Positions 53,087 through 63,784 of a DNA stretch of 64,000 nucleotides are shown piece by piece. This stretch comes from Stratiolaelaps scimitus (lineage: Eukaryota > Arthropoda > Arachnida > Mesostigmata > Laelapidae), in the NCBI GenBank assembly GCA_019614645.1, contig JABWDB010000030.1:496001-560000 (forward strand), in the 5' to 3' direction. The notes beneath the pieces are model-generated. The model made no database searches. It worked only from the letters and a program-made list of their open reading frames with translations, and had not been told where the DNA came from. The position numbers were made by a program, and so were the translations under genes. Each line of letters starts with the position of its first letter. Positions within the stretch are counted from its first letter, which is position 1.

Positions 53087-56000
53087 GCTACAGTTGTCAT
53101 TGGGCGCATGTTAACTATGGATTCGATGTCTGTTGAGACCGTGGCGAGTTCTCTGAAGGGAAGGCAATTAGTGCCTAAGATCTTCCTCAGAGGCTTTTTC
53201 ACAACACCCACTAACCGTTCCCACCAAGCGCCATGTTGAGGGGCGCGTTCGGTGATGAATTCCCATGTTATGCTTTTTTCGGCAAGCAAGGAATGAGTTT
53301 GACGATTCTTAATGTGGTCATAGATCAATTTCATTTCTACTGCTGCTCTCTTAAAGAAGAGTGCATTATCAGAAATAATTTTCGTCACCATAGCACATCG
53401 ATTGAGAAATCTTCGAAGCGGTAATAGAAATTCGTAAGTGGACAAATTGGGAACTAATTCAATGTGAACTGCTCTAACTGTGGCGCAGCAGAAGAGTACG
53501 ATATAGCTCTTGCATTTCTGGCCACTGTCGTCGCGTGAATATATTGGGCCGGCGAAATCGACTCCCGTGAAGGCAAACGGAGGAGAGCGTTCTATTCGAA
53601 ACGCTGGCAGTGGCGGAGACACTTCACAGGCTGCACGTGCTCGAAATTCGACGCATGTCTTGCAGTCTGCGAGGGTAGAACGTGCAACTGTTCTGGCATG
53701 GATAACCAAAAAGCTCGAGCGGAGTTGATGAAGTAAAGCATTTAGACCACCCGAGTGGAGGCATTTCGTCGCATGTATCCAGCCAATCAACTTTTGGACG
53801 AGAAAATTATCTCCTGGTAAAATAATTGGATATTTCTCATCGTATGAAAATTTACTTGATTTTTCTAGCCGTGAGCGACAGCGGATAACATTGTCGGCTG
53901 CGTCCACATCTATGAATGGTTGGTACTGACAAATTGGACTGGACTTTGGCACATTCGAACATTTAAAGTCAAACTCAACAGTAAATGCTCTGGCTTGAAT
54001 GTTTTTTATCAATACTTTGCTAGCGCGATTGAATTCGTTAGCGAAAATGGAAACATTAGACTGAGTTCGTGGCACTCTTTTAAGCTTATCAATGAAGCGT
54101 AGTACGAATGCAGTCACTCGCACAGCCTTTGACCAACTGGAGAACCGAGTTTCGTCTATTAGCGGCAAAACTGCGGATGACCAACACGGAGTAGAGCCGC
54201 ACATCACGTGACTCTTGCGTTCAGAATCAGCAGCTACATCAACAGCGCTGTCCGTGGCGTTCAACGTGTGTTGTGCATCTGGCCGGCCTGTGATTTGCAA
54301 CCAATCAGGACCAGTAAACCAAAACTTCCTCAATGTGTACGTGTCTGGTGCGATACCTCTAGAAAGAAGATCCGCCGGGTTGTCTTTGGACCGTACATAG
54401 TTCCAGGAGTTTTTGTCAGAAAGCGATTGAATCTCTGAAATTCGGTTCACCACAAAGGCTTCCCATTTCTCAGGAACATCACGGATCCATCCCAAGACGG
54501 CTGAATTATCGCACCAGAAGGTCACTGAGACGTTCGACTGGCTGCCCAAGAAATCTTTAATTTTCGATGCTACTCTAGCCGCGATGACGGCGCCTAGAAG
54601 TTCAAGTCGTGGAATTGTCCAGGCCTGTTTTAAAGGAGCAACTCTGGCTTTCGCAAACACGAATTTGACCGATGATGGCGCGTCTGCCATAACTTGCCTC
54701 AAATAGACAACGCATCCATACGCGTTTAGACTTGCGTCACAGAACACATGGAGTTCATTCTTCGCAATGTTTTTATTATTGTTTATGTTCAGTGAACGTT
54801 CGATGGAAGTGTTCACGTGGTCAGTGAGAGCCCGCGATAAGCAAGTGTACTCGTCTAACTCATTGCCTGTGAGAATGTCGTCCCAGTCGTGTTTTTGCTT
54901 CCCAAGTTTTTGCAAAAGCATCTTCGCTTTTATCGAGATTGGCGATAACATGCCAAGGAGATCGAAGATCTCTGCCATGCCTTTAAGCAGGGATCGTTTC
55001 GACGGAGTGCCTTGTTCAAGAGATTGAATGGCGTTAGTGAGCGATACCCCTAATGAATCTGTGAGTTGGTTCCATTTTACGCCTAGAAATTTGTAGTTTT
55101 CACTGGCATAGACAACTTTAGTGTCATCCGGGGAGTTAGCCGTAATGAAGTCACCTAGTTGTTTGGAATTAGTAGCCCATTTTTTCAACGGAAAAGAACC
55201 GGCGTTGAAAATGTTTGTCACAAGCTTAAATTTATTTAAAGCTTTGCTGTCCGACGTCGCTCCGAAAGCGATGTCATCCATGTAGAACAATTCCGAGAGC
55301 TCGGAAATGAATGACTTATCTCGCGGAAATTTTTTTTGTTGCTGCTCTAGATGGTATTTCAAACCTTCGCACTGCAACCACGGACTACAGTTTAGACCAA
55401 AGTCTAAAACTGTTGCCAAAAACTCTTTGACAGGAGCGTTCGGATTCTCAGAGATGTTTGGATTAATTTTGAACTGGTGGAAAGCTTTCTCAATATCTGC
55501 TGTTATAGCAATGGGACGTTTTCGGAAATGGACGAGGACTTTTATTATATCGAGGAGCAAACTGGGACATTGGTGGAGGATGTCATTTAAGGCAGCGTCG
55601 TTTTTCCCACGAGCGCCGGCATCTTTCACCACTCGTACTTTAAGATCCTTTGTTGCTGCTGCTATATTTGAAACTGCTAGAATAGGCAAGTAGTATGCCG
55701 GTTCACCGTCTCTACGTGGCGCAGCTGGTTCAGAATAACCTGCCTCGATTGAATTAGCGATTTCCTTATCGATTGCTGCTAGCAGCTTTTTGTCTTTTTT
55801 AGCAGTTTTCAACAACCAGCGCAAGCGCGGAAGTGCTAAGTTTGCATTGTCTCCTAGCCCTGAAATATCTGGCTTAAATGGCAACGAGACAACGTATCTG
55901 CCACTGGCTTCTTGTTGCACTGACTCCCTGAAAAATTGTTTGAGCTCAGCGCTCCATTGCGAGTCTGCTGCTTTATCGGGCTCCTCTATATCAAGGTGTT

Positions 56001-56127
56001 CGACGTCCGACAGGAATTTTATATCTTTTAGGGAGTCGTCGACATCTGACCCCGGACCCGAAGACAATTGGATTGTCTGTGTCTGGAATGGTTGATTCGT
56101 CAGAATCGGAAAGTGCGATTGCACCAA
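52912..56127 (-). pseudogene. BEL/Pao pol: reverse transcriptase, RNase H and integrase core
   Basis: 1,071-codon frame. Reverse transcriptase: ITADIEKAFHQFKI at 208-221 and the catalytic YMDD at 282-285. RNase H: D464 in VFCDASLNAYG, E509 in PRLELLG, D540 in WCDNSAV, D586 in NPADLLSRG, all four present. Integrase: H785/H791 and C822/C825 zinc site, then D857 in TGVDFAGP, D920 in IISDNA and E970 in GAWWERLV, so the D-D-E triad is complete. The frame derails near residue 1011 at a 23/24-bp tandem duplication, giving 60 nonsense residues. The catalytic domains are intact, but the polyprotein is not. There is no credible start codon; translation would normally enter from gag. Confidence 0.93.
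53051..53097. repeat. 23/24-bp tandem duplication breaking the integrase frame
   Basis: 53051-53074 (24 bp) and 53075-53097 (23 bp) are near-identical tandem copies, both starting ACGTACTTCC and ending GTTGT. The one-base length difference shifts the frame. Confidence 0.85.
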
Positions 56128-56200
56128 TGAAGGCGTTCGATTTGACTGTGCTTTCGATACGCTTATCTGAGAGCATGATAACGTTCAATACGCATAACAC

Positions 56201-56248
56201 AGAGTGAGCGGTCCTCCTCTAAGAAAAAAAAAAAAAGAGTGAGCGGTC
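56201..56248 (+). mobile_element. 22-base A-tailed micro-insertion with 13-bp target duplication
   Basis: AGAGTGAGCGGTC occurs at 56201-56213 and 56236-56248. Between them lies CTCCTCTAAG followed by 12 A. Tail plus duplication is the signature of target-primed reverse transcription with extreme 5' truncation. The insert resembles the end of the R1-clade element (CTCCCCTCTAT then A-tail). Confidence 0.75.
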
Positions 56249-56641
56249 ACTGTTTCGAGCGCTTTGTCCGCGCCATCGAAGAACCACCCAAATCAGGCAC
56301 GACAGGACGTCAGTGCCTAATAATATCTCCACTGACCCGGAGATTTGCTCATCTAGGTGGTCAGCGATGGGAAATAACCCGTGAGTACATGAAACCTTGG
56401 GAAGGACGCCTTTAGTAATCTCTGGTAAACCCAAACCACTGAAAGTAATTCGGTTCTGAGGAGCGAAACGGCTTCTCAACTCGAGATCGTAGATGCCACA
56501 TTCATGCAATTTGGACACTTGTCCGCCAATCGTGTAAGTTACCAGTGCTTGGGATCCATTAGGACTGGCGCCCAGGGTCTTCAACAAGCGATTGGACACA
56601 AATGAGCGCTGTGATCCCGGATCTAGGAGTATGCGACCCAA
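56219..56641 (-). pseudogene. BEL/Pao aspartic protease
   Basis: Minus frame with RILLDPGSQRSFVSNRLLKT at residues 3-22, followed by an SGLGLPEI-type stretch and EILLGTDVLSC near the C-terminus. The D-x-G active-site triplet in the BEL/Pao context (LLD.GSQRSF) and the downstream ILLG..D signature identify the retropepsin that processes the polyprotein. The middle residue is P rather than the usual S or T; whether this lineage carries it normally I cannot tell. The frame ends in FFFF coded by the A-tail of the micro-insertion, so the protease is severed from pol. Confidence 0.8.
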
Positions 56642-56681
56642 CAGACTCTCTTGTTGTTAGCGGAGATCCACACATAGCCTG

Positions 56682-57170
56682 TCATGAGCACCTGTGTGTT
56701 GTGCGCGTTCGTGTGTGTCGGTGTAGATACACTCGTTGAAGGACCTGAAGGTCGCCTGCTGTGGCATGTTGTTGGACCAGTTGCTGTTGAAGATTTTGTA
56801 CCTCTAGCGCCAACTGCTGGTTTTGAAGCTGCTGTTGCTTAAGGGCTTCTTGAATCTGGTGTTGAGTTTGCAATATCATTGACGGCTGAGCTGCTTGACT
56901 TGCTTGCTGTGAAGCCGTCAGTGCTGCTAGCTGCTGTGACACAGAGGGCATGAATTCTTGCATCGTTTGTTGCATGGCAAGCAGATTGGTATTTGGCTGA
57001 GACGACGCTGCTGGAGTCTGCTGCGCGTTCGCCCCAGGCAGGGCTTGGCCGGCCGAGGAGCCTTGCTTCGCCCGCTCATTGATGTCCGATTCTGCTGCGA
57101 ACTGATTGATGAGGTTTTTAATGAAAAAATGAAAAAAAATGCGTCAGGAAGATCACGAGAGACGAGCTTC
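56682..57170 (-). pseudogene. BEL/Pao gag stub, glutamine-rich
   Basis: Minus frame open from beside the primer site, with FAAESDINERAKQGSSAGQA, then from 56975 MQQTMQEFMPSVSQQLAALT and repeated Q-rich segments (EALKQQQLQNQQLALEVQNL) with a heptad-like pattern. It ends in a shifted threonine/arginine tail near 56690. A complete BEL gag is usually several hundred residues with CCHC knuckles; none remain. No ATG lies near the primer site, and the first is at 56975. Confidence 0.65.
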
Positions 57171-57173
57171 CTA

Positions 57174-57188
57174 TTACTTCTGACACCA
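57174..57188 (-). other. primer binding site of the BEL/Pao element
   Basis: Minus strand reads TGGTGTCAGAAGTAA directly at the inner LTR edge. The TGG start fits pairing with a tRNA CCA end; the tRNA is not identified. Confidence 0.75.
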
Positions 57189-57765
57189 TATAGTAAACCA
57201 ACCTGCTTGTCAAGTAACTCTAAGTGAACACACTGTCGGTTTTGCCAACTACTCGTCGACGATTTGGAGAACTAACAGGACAGGCGGCTTAACGGACAAA
57301 TTCAAGAGGAGAAACCCCGCAGGGCGGTCTTGAAAGGGAGACCTGATCTCTTGAAGCGTTGTGTTCTCCTGATATCCTTTCTATTTTAACACAGAGGAAC
57401 TTACCTGCTAATAGGGGGCGCCACCTGTCCTGAAGTTCACTTATTTATTTGAATCATAAACGATATATAATATAATTTAATGTCCATCAACAAATAACAA
57501 TAATCGATATATATGTATGTATATGAAGACGGCCAATAAATACTTAATAGAATAAGTAAAGGTGGCCCCGACAGGTCCTCATAGTAATACCTAAAGGTTA
57601 AGAGCTGAGGCCTGTCAGATACTGGAACAGCTGAGGGTCAGCTCAAAAACAAAAAAAAATAAATACTTAATACACATAATCCGCATTATAACAACAATAC
57701 ATATAATGGCGGCAAATTCAAAATATAAACAAACTTCATATCTTCGGCGAACTCCGTTCGTCACA
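57189..57765 (-). repeat. right (5') LTR of the BEL/Pao element
   Basis: 577 bp including SINE G at 57550-57659 and its duplicated target. Otherwise nearly identical to 51988-52490. Confidence 0.92.
57550..57659 (+). mobile_element. SINE family G copy in the right BEL LTR
   Basis: 110 bp, flanked by the perfect 13-bp repeat TAAATACTTAATA (57537-57549 and 57660-57672). The left LTR has the unoccupied site TATATACTTAATTC. It ends CAGCTCAAAAACAAAAAAAAA. It begins GAATAAGTAAAGGTGG, so it is 5'-truncated relative to the 222-bp copy. Confidence 0.92.
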
Positions 57766-57770
57766 CTTCC
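57766..57770. repeat. target-site duplication of the BEL/Pao element, right
   Basis: Second CTTCC, immediately after the LTR end GTCACA. Confidence 0.85.
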
Positions 57771-58942
57771 GTTGTCAACAGGGAAGGTGACAAAATGACA
57801 CGGCATCACTGGGTTATGCTCTCCGGGCGTTACTACTGGCAAATATAATGCTTCAAATGGAGGTATTGCAACAGCACATCTCCACCTGCAAGCGGCTTAA
57901 GATGACGGCCAATGGAAGAAATAGCCACAGCCGAAATCCTATTGGATTCGCATAACATCGAGACACGCAGACAAACACTGAGTTTTAGATAATAATATTG
58001 TAGGTAGATATAAATTTCTCGCACTGTCGGATCTGATCTTGTCATCAACAATCTACTCATTTGGTATACCCCTGAAAACAGCTAATGATAATGCTATCTT
58101 ATGTGAGACGACTAACACGGTAGTTGTAACGCAACTGACGGCCTGAAGTTTCTGAGAATGATTCCTTGTTGTCTGTTGTTGCCCTATCCAGCTATTGCCA
58201 CCGGCGCAAAGCTGGGATCACACATCAAGACGCATAAATAAAATGCACTTGTTGCCATGGAAGTGGATCGATTGAGGTACCTTGCGGGTCGGTCTGAGTC
58301 GCAGCCTCGGAAGTTCACAGTGCGACTACAATCTGGTCCGGTTTTGTGGTTGTTTCTCTCTAATGAGTTGATCAAACTTAAGTAAGCCAGTGATCTGTTG
58401 AAAAGCTTTGCAATACAATATCTCGTTACTTGCAACCCGGTTGCAACCGTCTGTAGAGCTGCCCGATGAGACGGTAGCCACTATGGAGACAGGTGGTTGG
58501 AGCTCTGCGTGATCAATACGCATTTTGGGCGGTATCATACATTGAATGGTGGCCACATAGGCAGGGTGGATCATTCACATGATTGACAAAATTGCTGACG
58601 CATTTCATTCAGATCATAATGACGAACGTTGACGCATAGAGGGGGCATTTTCGAAGATTTACTGGTGTTTACTGGTAACTTGAACAACGAGCGTTTCCAG
58701 TAGACGGACGACCACGTTATCAAATGGCTTCGATAATGGAAGGCTTCCCAAGCAGGGCTGACGATGGACCCTGCAATATATTTTAGCTAAATCACAACTG
58801 ACAACTCCGACTTGTATTATCTACTTACCTTACCCGACCACACATCTGCATGATTAGATAAGACATTAACGCCTGTCCACAACCCGAGCGCCCGTGGATG
58901 CATTGAGAGTCCTCGTTTGGGGGCCTGGCTGCTGATGGACTA
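57771..58942. other. no recognisable gene
   Basis: Overlapping minus frames at 58574-58184 (82 and 83 codons) have no motif. Composition is intermediate. Confidence 0.45.
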
Positions 58943-59080
58943 GATATATTTTCCGGGTCAAGATTTAACGTGCACGGTACTGCTTTCGGCATTGCTTCAT
59001 AAGACGGACCCCTTCAAATGCAAGCTGCCAATAACCTAATCAATTTTCCAGGCTGACTCACAGCCAACATTTAGCTGCTG
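58943..59080 (-). mobile_element. SINE family S, body copies without head
   Basis: TTTAACGTGCACGGTACTGC through CCCCTTCAAATGCAA matches the body of the 47.2 kb copy. A second partial body (AATTTTCCAGGCTGACTCAC then AGCCAACATTTAGC) follows in the same orientation, so two fragments are joined or one is rearranged. Confidence 0.7.
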
Positions 59081-60668
59081 ATAACACGACCCCCCCCCCT
59101 TCCCTGGCTCCCCATATTATACTAGTCTACAACCATGTGACGTTGCGCAAAACCCACAAATCCTGGAAACTCGAAGTCTCACTAAGGAATTAGGAACATC
59201 TAGTTGCAACACAAAGTAAAATGATCCAGAGAAGGATTTTGTTCAATTTATGTCCAGTTGAGTAAATCGTCAACAAAGAATTGGATAGGTATAGGCCACT
59301 ATAACGCTGGCTCATAGGAAAAAAACGAGAATGATGTTCAAGTAAGCAGCTTTTTTGTTTTAAGTAGAATCTTCACTCTGAGAAAATATTATTGAAAACA
59401 AAAAATATAGGTATACTTTTAAATAAAAGTATATTTAGTGTTGTAGCATAATATAAAACATATCTTGCGAAGTGAAATATGCGAACTGTTAAAGCATTCG
59501 TTGTACTGTTGGTGCATTTACTCTTACCATCGCCATACTTCACAAACCTTATGCCTTACGTGGCATGACGTAATAGGGACACATGCGCATATATATTATT
59601 TGTAGTCTTCAGAAATTTAAAATTGTTCTGTTTCCTCCAGCACGACGCTGAAATAGTATTCGACCAAAGGTGTGTAATGTGTTCCATGCTTGATGCAGAT
59701 AGGATTTGGTATATACGATATAGCCAACCCGTATGAGTGCAATCGATACGATAGGAGATAACGGGTCAGTAGCTTGCGGCTTGCCTTGCACCCACCCCCT
59801 GTATTGTTACCTCTGCACGTGAAGGGTGGCTTACTTTACTGCATTCTACTGAGATAGTCTCCGTTACGAAGAACGTAATCGAGGATGCATCCTAACTTCC
59901 GCCACACCTTATACGAATCCGGAACAATGTGCTCCCGTAGTACGTCTCGCTGGTCTACCACCTCTTTGTGGACGCCGACCTGTTTGTGACGCACGTACAT
60001 TGTCAAAAACGTTGTCGCATACCGTGAAAAGTATATTTCTGTATTGACAACCTATGACCGGATTTGTGATCTCGGGTTCATCACCACCACCAGATTTGGC
60101 CCCCTACCTTACAACCGCTGGCATGTATTCGACAGTTTTGGAGACTTTTGGTAGGTTGTGTTTTTTGGTTGCCTTCAAAGCTAGGAGCGTGGTAAATTCC
60201 AGCTAACTCAGCGTTATTGCTGCTACTATGAGCCTGCCATCTGATGTGGTCGCACGGGCCATGGGTGGGCCATGAATATCGTTTCTTCTACAGCCATTTT
60301 CGTAGGGTTTCTCTTCTTTGCGCCTTGGACGGCGACTGGAGCAGGAAATCCAATTTGAGTGTGAAAGTGAGTTCTTGACAGCCGAGTAGTGATGCTTCGA
60401 CTCACTCATCCATATGAATGACTGAAGGATTGCCAAGAATAACAATCAGCTTCATTTAGCGTCTATTCTAACAACACGAAATGCGCAGACATTCTTTAGA
60501 CGCGGCAGCATTCAGATCGTATACTCTATACAATCTGCCCTTTGCCACTAGATTCTTAAAAAGCTCTTCTACCTCTAACTCTGGTTGTATTTACCATGCG
60601 TTTTCCCCTTTGAAAACTAACAAGTCTGATATTGAAGTAAAGAGTATTCCATTTGAATAGACAAAACA
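59081..60668. other. no recognisable gene
   Basis: AT-rich with a 10-base C run near 59091. A minus frame at 60445-60203 (80 codons) has no motif. Confidence 0.45.
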
Positions 60669-60670
60669 TA

Positions 60671-61428
60671 TTAGGTTGGGTCATAGTTTTGACGGTTTTA
60701 TTTTCACAAGAGGCACACATTTTCTCACTTTTGACTAGTTACTTATCTTTCGCATCTTCGCCATCATTGTCTACGACTTTCTCGACTCTCTCAAGCAATT
60801 TATTCTTCCCCTTTATTTCCAAAATTGGTTTCTGGGCAAAAAGCTGTCCCGTCATGTTGTGAGTGTGGTGACTCAAACCCATCGTTTCAGCTAATTCTCG
60901 TTATTTGCTGGTCGTCTCCCTTCAATAACATCTCAAAACGCTCCTCATTAAAGTCAGATGGTCGACCCGAGTGGGATGTATCCTTAACATCCAGAACGCC
61001 ATTGCTGAGCTTGGCCATCCAAAACTGAGCTGTCCTTTCACTGATAACATTGTGACCGTACACAACACACAGAACAGATATCCCTGGTGTTTTCGCTGCA
61101 TCTTCACAGTTTTTCGACCTGACCCTCAGCTGTTCCCCTATCTGACAGGTCTCAGCTCTTAACCTTTAGGCATTACTACTACCGCTCCATTTTGGTCGCG
61201 GAGATATGCATAGAAGAGCATAGAGGTGGCGAAAATGCACGTTCTTTCCACCTGGAAGTCCATGTTTGGTGCGTTCGTGAAGAGAAAAATGCTGTGTGCA
61301 CCAACCGTTATGTTTCACTTATAGAGGAAAGACAGAGCTTCGAACGAGTAGTGAATAAAAACAAACACTGGCTGCGAAGTAGGAGGATAAAGCGATAAAA
61401 AACCGTTAGAACTTATGCCGCACCCTAA
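60671..61428 (-). mobile_element. internally deleted mariner with both terminal repeats
   Basis: 758 bp with TA at 60669-60670 and 61429-61430. The ends are imperfect inverted repeats (left TTAGGTTGGGTCATAGTT, right read in reverse TTAGGGTGCGGCATAAGTT, both running on to ACGGTTTT). Between about 61107 and 60920 the minus strand codes, across frames, the mariner N-terminus (VISERTAQFWMAKLSNGVLD, then SGRPSDFNEERFEMLLKGD). The catalytic domain is missing. A SINE G copy sits at 61110-61181. Different subfamily from the 41 and 46 kb mariners. Confidence 0.75.
61110..61181 (-). mobile_element. SINE family G fragment inside the deleted mariner
   Basis: TTTTTCGACCTGACCCTCAG then CTGTTCCCCTATCTGACAGG is the reverse of the family core. 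It stops at GGCATTACTACTACC, so it is strongly 5'-truncated. Confidence 0.8.
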
Positions 61429-61633
61429 TATATGATCATGATCCAGTAATCCAATTCACCGCTCACGATGAGCGGATATGGCCCTGTCCGCACAGCATAC
61501 AAGTCAGCGTCAACTGCATACTTTGTATGGATTTCAGGTTGATGCATCAGCAATCTCGGCCGTCTTTGAAGTTGTGTGGTTTCACTAATACGAACACTAT
61601 GGATTTCAAGTTGGGTGGCCTTTTTTCGAATTA

Positions 61634-62090
61634 ATTAGGCGGTAGACAAATTGTTTATGTTTTGCTTGGGTGCATTAGTAGCAGTTGCCTAAGTGGTCGA
61701 ATATGGAGAAAAATGTGCAGATCCGATATTGTGTTCTTCAATGTTGTTGTGCAGAGAAAAACGCAGCTGATATCACGAGGATGATGTTTAAAGCGAAAGG
61801 GGCATCCGAAATACCGGAAAGGGTATGTAAAAACTGGTTTTAGAGCTGGATATATCGATTTGAATGACAAGAAACGCTCCAGGCGGCCGTGAGAAACAGA
61901 AGACAACGGATTGCTCGATATCCTCAATGAAAGTGCGATCCAGTCGACTCGAGAGCTTGACGGTCAGCTGAGAGTAGTCCAGTCAACAATATTGCATCAC
62001 CGCTTTCGGTTAATGAAGGAGCGTTTGAAGTTAACTGATTTTAAAATGTAGGTGTGGGATACTTCGTCCAATAATTTCCCATCGTCTCCT
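61634..62090 (+). pseudogene. mariner transposase N-terminal relic, third subfamily
   Basis: From ATG 61703 the frame reads MEKNVQIRYCVLQCC...AADITRMMFKAKGASEIPER...CKNWF, the start of an irritans- or mauritiana-type mariner transposase (helix-turn-helix), then falls out of frame; later pieces echo LLDILNESAIQSTREL...VQSTILHHRFRLMKERLK, the second helix-turn-helix. TTAGGCGGTAGACAAATTG near 61634 could be its terminal repeat. The catalytic domain and the other end are missing. Confidence 0.6.
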
Positions 62091-62489
62091 TACCTTCGCA
62101 CCGAATTGTTATCCACGATTAGAAACAGATACTCGACGACAATCGTCTATGGTCATATAAATAAATGGGTGGGTACAAATCTGCCACCATACCAAACATG
62201 CAGCAAATCGTCTGCTATGTGCCGACGAAAAAGGTCGTGTCGTGTGCGAGCTCCGCGAAATTGGACTGAATTTCAGTTAAAATAGTCTGCAAATCCGTGC
62301 GCCGTTAATGATACACGAACGTATAGCTCCTTGTGCAGGTATGTCTATGAGGTGTGGTTCTGTAAGGAACCCCTGGTTGTCGCTACCAGCTACATCGTTA
62401 TCTCCAGGAAGCGCGTCTATCTCACAACACAAGGCGGTGGTAGCAATAACTCTGAGTAATGTCTCGCTGTCTCACAACGGCTATAATCA
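62091..62489. other. no recognisable feature
   Basis: Short frames only. Confidence 0.4.
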
Positions 62490-63110
62490 TGGATAATGTT
62501 ATCGTCCATAGGCGTGAACAGGAGATTGAGGAAGAGCAAGGCTTGCCTGAGGCACAATAGCGCAAGAAATTGCGCAGAGGTATGTCTACCCTAGCTTCGA
62601 TCCAGACGGTCCTAGACAAAGCGCAACGAGAGAAACTAAAGACGACGACAATCAGCGACTTCATGATCCTCATCTTACTACACATTAATAATACTGAACT
62701 ACAACTAAATACACTAAACTGGGATGTGGTAATGAGGGCACTTGAAAGCAAAACGCTCTTGGCTCCGGAGGCTGACGTTCTCTGGAGAGAAACAGAGCTG
62801 CTTACAGGCGGGGAGAGGTGAGCTATCTCGGTCGGGTCCCTCAATGATCAGCGCTGGGTCCCACTCTCTGGAACCTAGCGTGCGACTATGTCCTTGGGAT
62901 GCGTGACCTGCCTGGAGGGCAGACCATGACAGTGGACTGGCCTCCTCCAAAACGTTCCTGAAAGGAGCGAAACCATCTGCCTTACGGGAGAAGGAAGCTC
63001 CGAGGAGTTTCTCTTAGCGTCGAGGGAACCAGCGCCGAAGTTAAGAAAAAAGCGAGGTATCTGGGAGTCATAGTCAACACAGTACTAACAGATCGCCGAC
63101 AACAGGACCT
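62490..63110 (+). pseudogene. R1-like LINE relic with the catalytic centre deleted
   Basis: Plus frame: LRRGMSTLASIQTVLDKAQR (pre-palm), then degraded palm A with LNTLNWDVVMRALESKTLL, then in other frames a VPLSGT-type motif B remnant, CVTCLEGRP and KKRGIWES/ARYLGVIVNTVLTDRRQQ of the thumb. It parallels the R1-clade element at 11.4-13.9 kb in order, but the YADD segment is absent, as in the 35 kb relic. Multiple frame changes. Confidence 0.75.
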
Positions 63111-63139
63111 GGTATGACAGGCCATACGGTGATCTAGGA

Positions 63140-63420
63140 TTCATGCAGAGTTCGCGGGCGCTGTGGATGAGAAAATGTATTTAGTGGTAATTGACGCTTG
63201 CTTCAAATGGATGACAACATTTACGTACTTACGATTCCACCTCTAAACCAACGAACGATTCGTAGATACCTTGAAGCCATCCCTTATATTGTAAAATCAA
63301 AAGGGGAATGGGAAGATTCACTGCAGAAAATACTCCTGACTTACCGCGAGAGGTTTTCCTCGGAGGGGAACTACGACCCGAGCTGGGGCTTCTTATCAAG
63401 TACCTCAGGAAACAGAGCGG
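63140..63420 (+). pseudogene. gypsy integrase scrap
   Basis: Frames give KMYLVVIDACFKWMTTF (first catalytic aspartate of the integrase core) and, shifted, TNERFVDTLKPSL with ILLTYRE, resembling the NGxxERFVxxxK...LLxYR end of the same core. The part carrying the second aspartate is deleted. Confidence 0.6.
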
Positions 63421-63784
63421 AGAGGATGGATGCTCTACTAGACACAGTGCTAAAGAAACTGTTCAGGCACTCCAACCAACGAAAGGAATCTGGTCCTTAG
63501 TACTCCATAGTGAACTGTGGAGCCGCCGCATCTTTCGTACTGGAACCCATATTCGAACCCGGATCCACCGTAATAAATCGGCCATGGTGGGCGTTGTTGA
63601 GGTTCCCTGCCGCCATTACTGAGATTCCAATCAATGACACTCCTCACGCGGCAAACCGGAATTATCGGGTGCGGTTTCGAGAGAGAATCCAGCCGCCGTG
63701 AGGCGCTCTTGTGGTATCAGAAACCCAGTTGACAGATACGGTTTCCCAGTTAAGAGGGGAGGTGCAATACAGAACATTGTTTAA
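63421..63784. other. unassigned, probably element sequence
   Basis: Open frames on both strands (63308-63622, 63510-63701 plus; 63647-63450 minus) and GC-rich composition, but no motif I recognise. Confidence 0.3.

Larger units (their letters stand above)
51988..57765 (-). mobile_element. BEL/Pao LTR retrotransposon, full span, defective
   Basis: 5,778 bp on the minus strand with two highly similar LTRs, a primer binding site, a short purine tract and a 5-bp target duplication. It encodes a gag stub, protease, reverse transcriptase, RNase H and integrase in that order. Only about 550 bp separate the primer site from protease, so most of gag and its zinc knuckles are deleted. Frames are broken between gag and protease, between protease and pol (by a 22-base insertion), and within integrase (by a tandem duplication). 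Each LTR carries a different nested SINE. By eye the LTRs differ at roughly ten positions outside the SINEs, so the insertion is not ancient. Confidence 0.93.
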
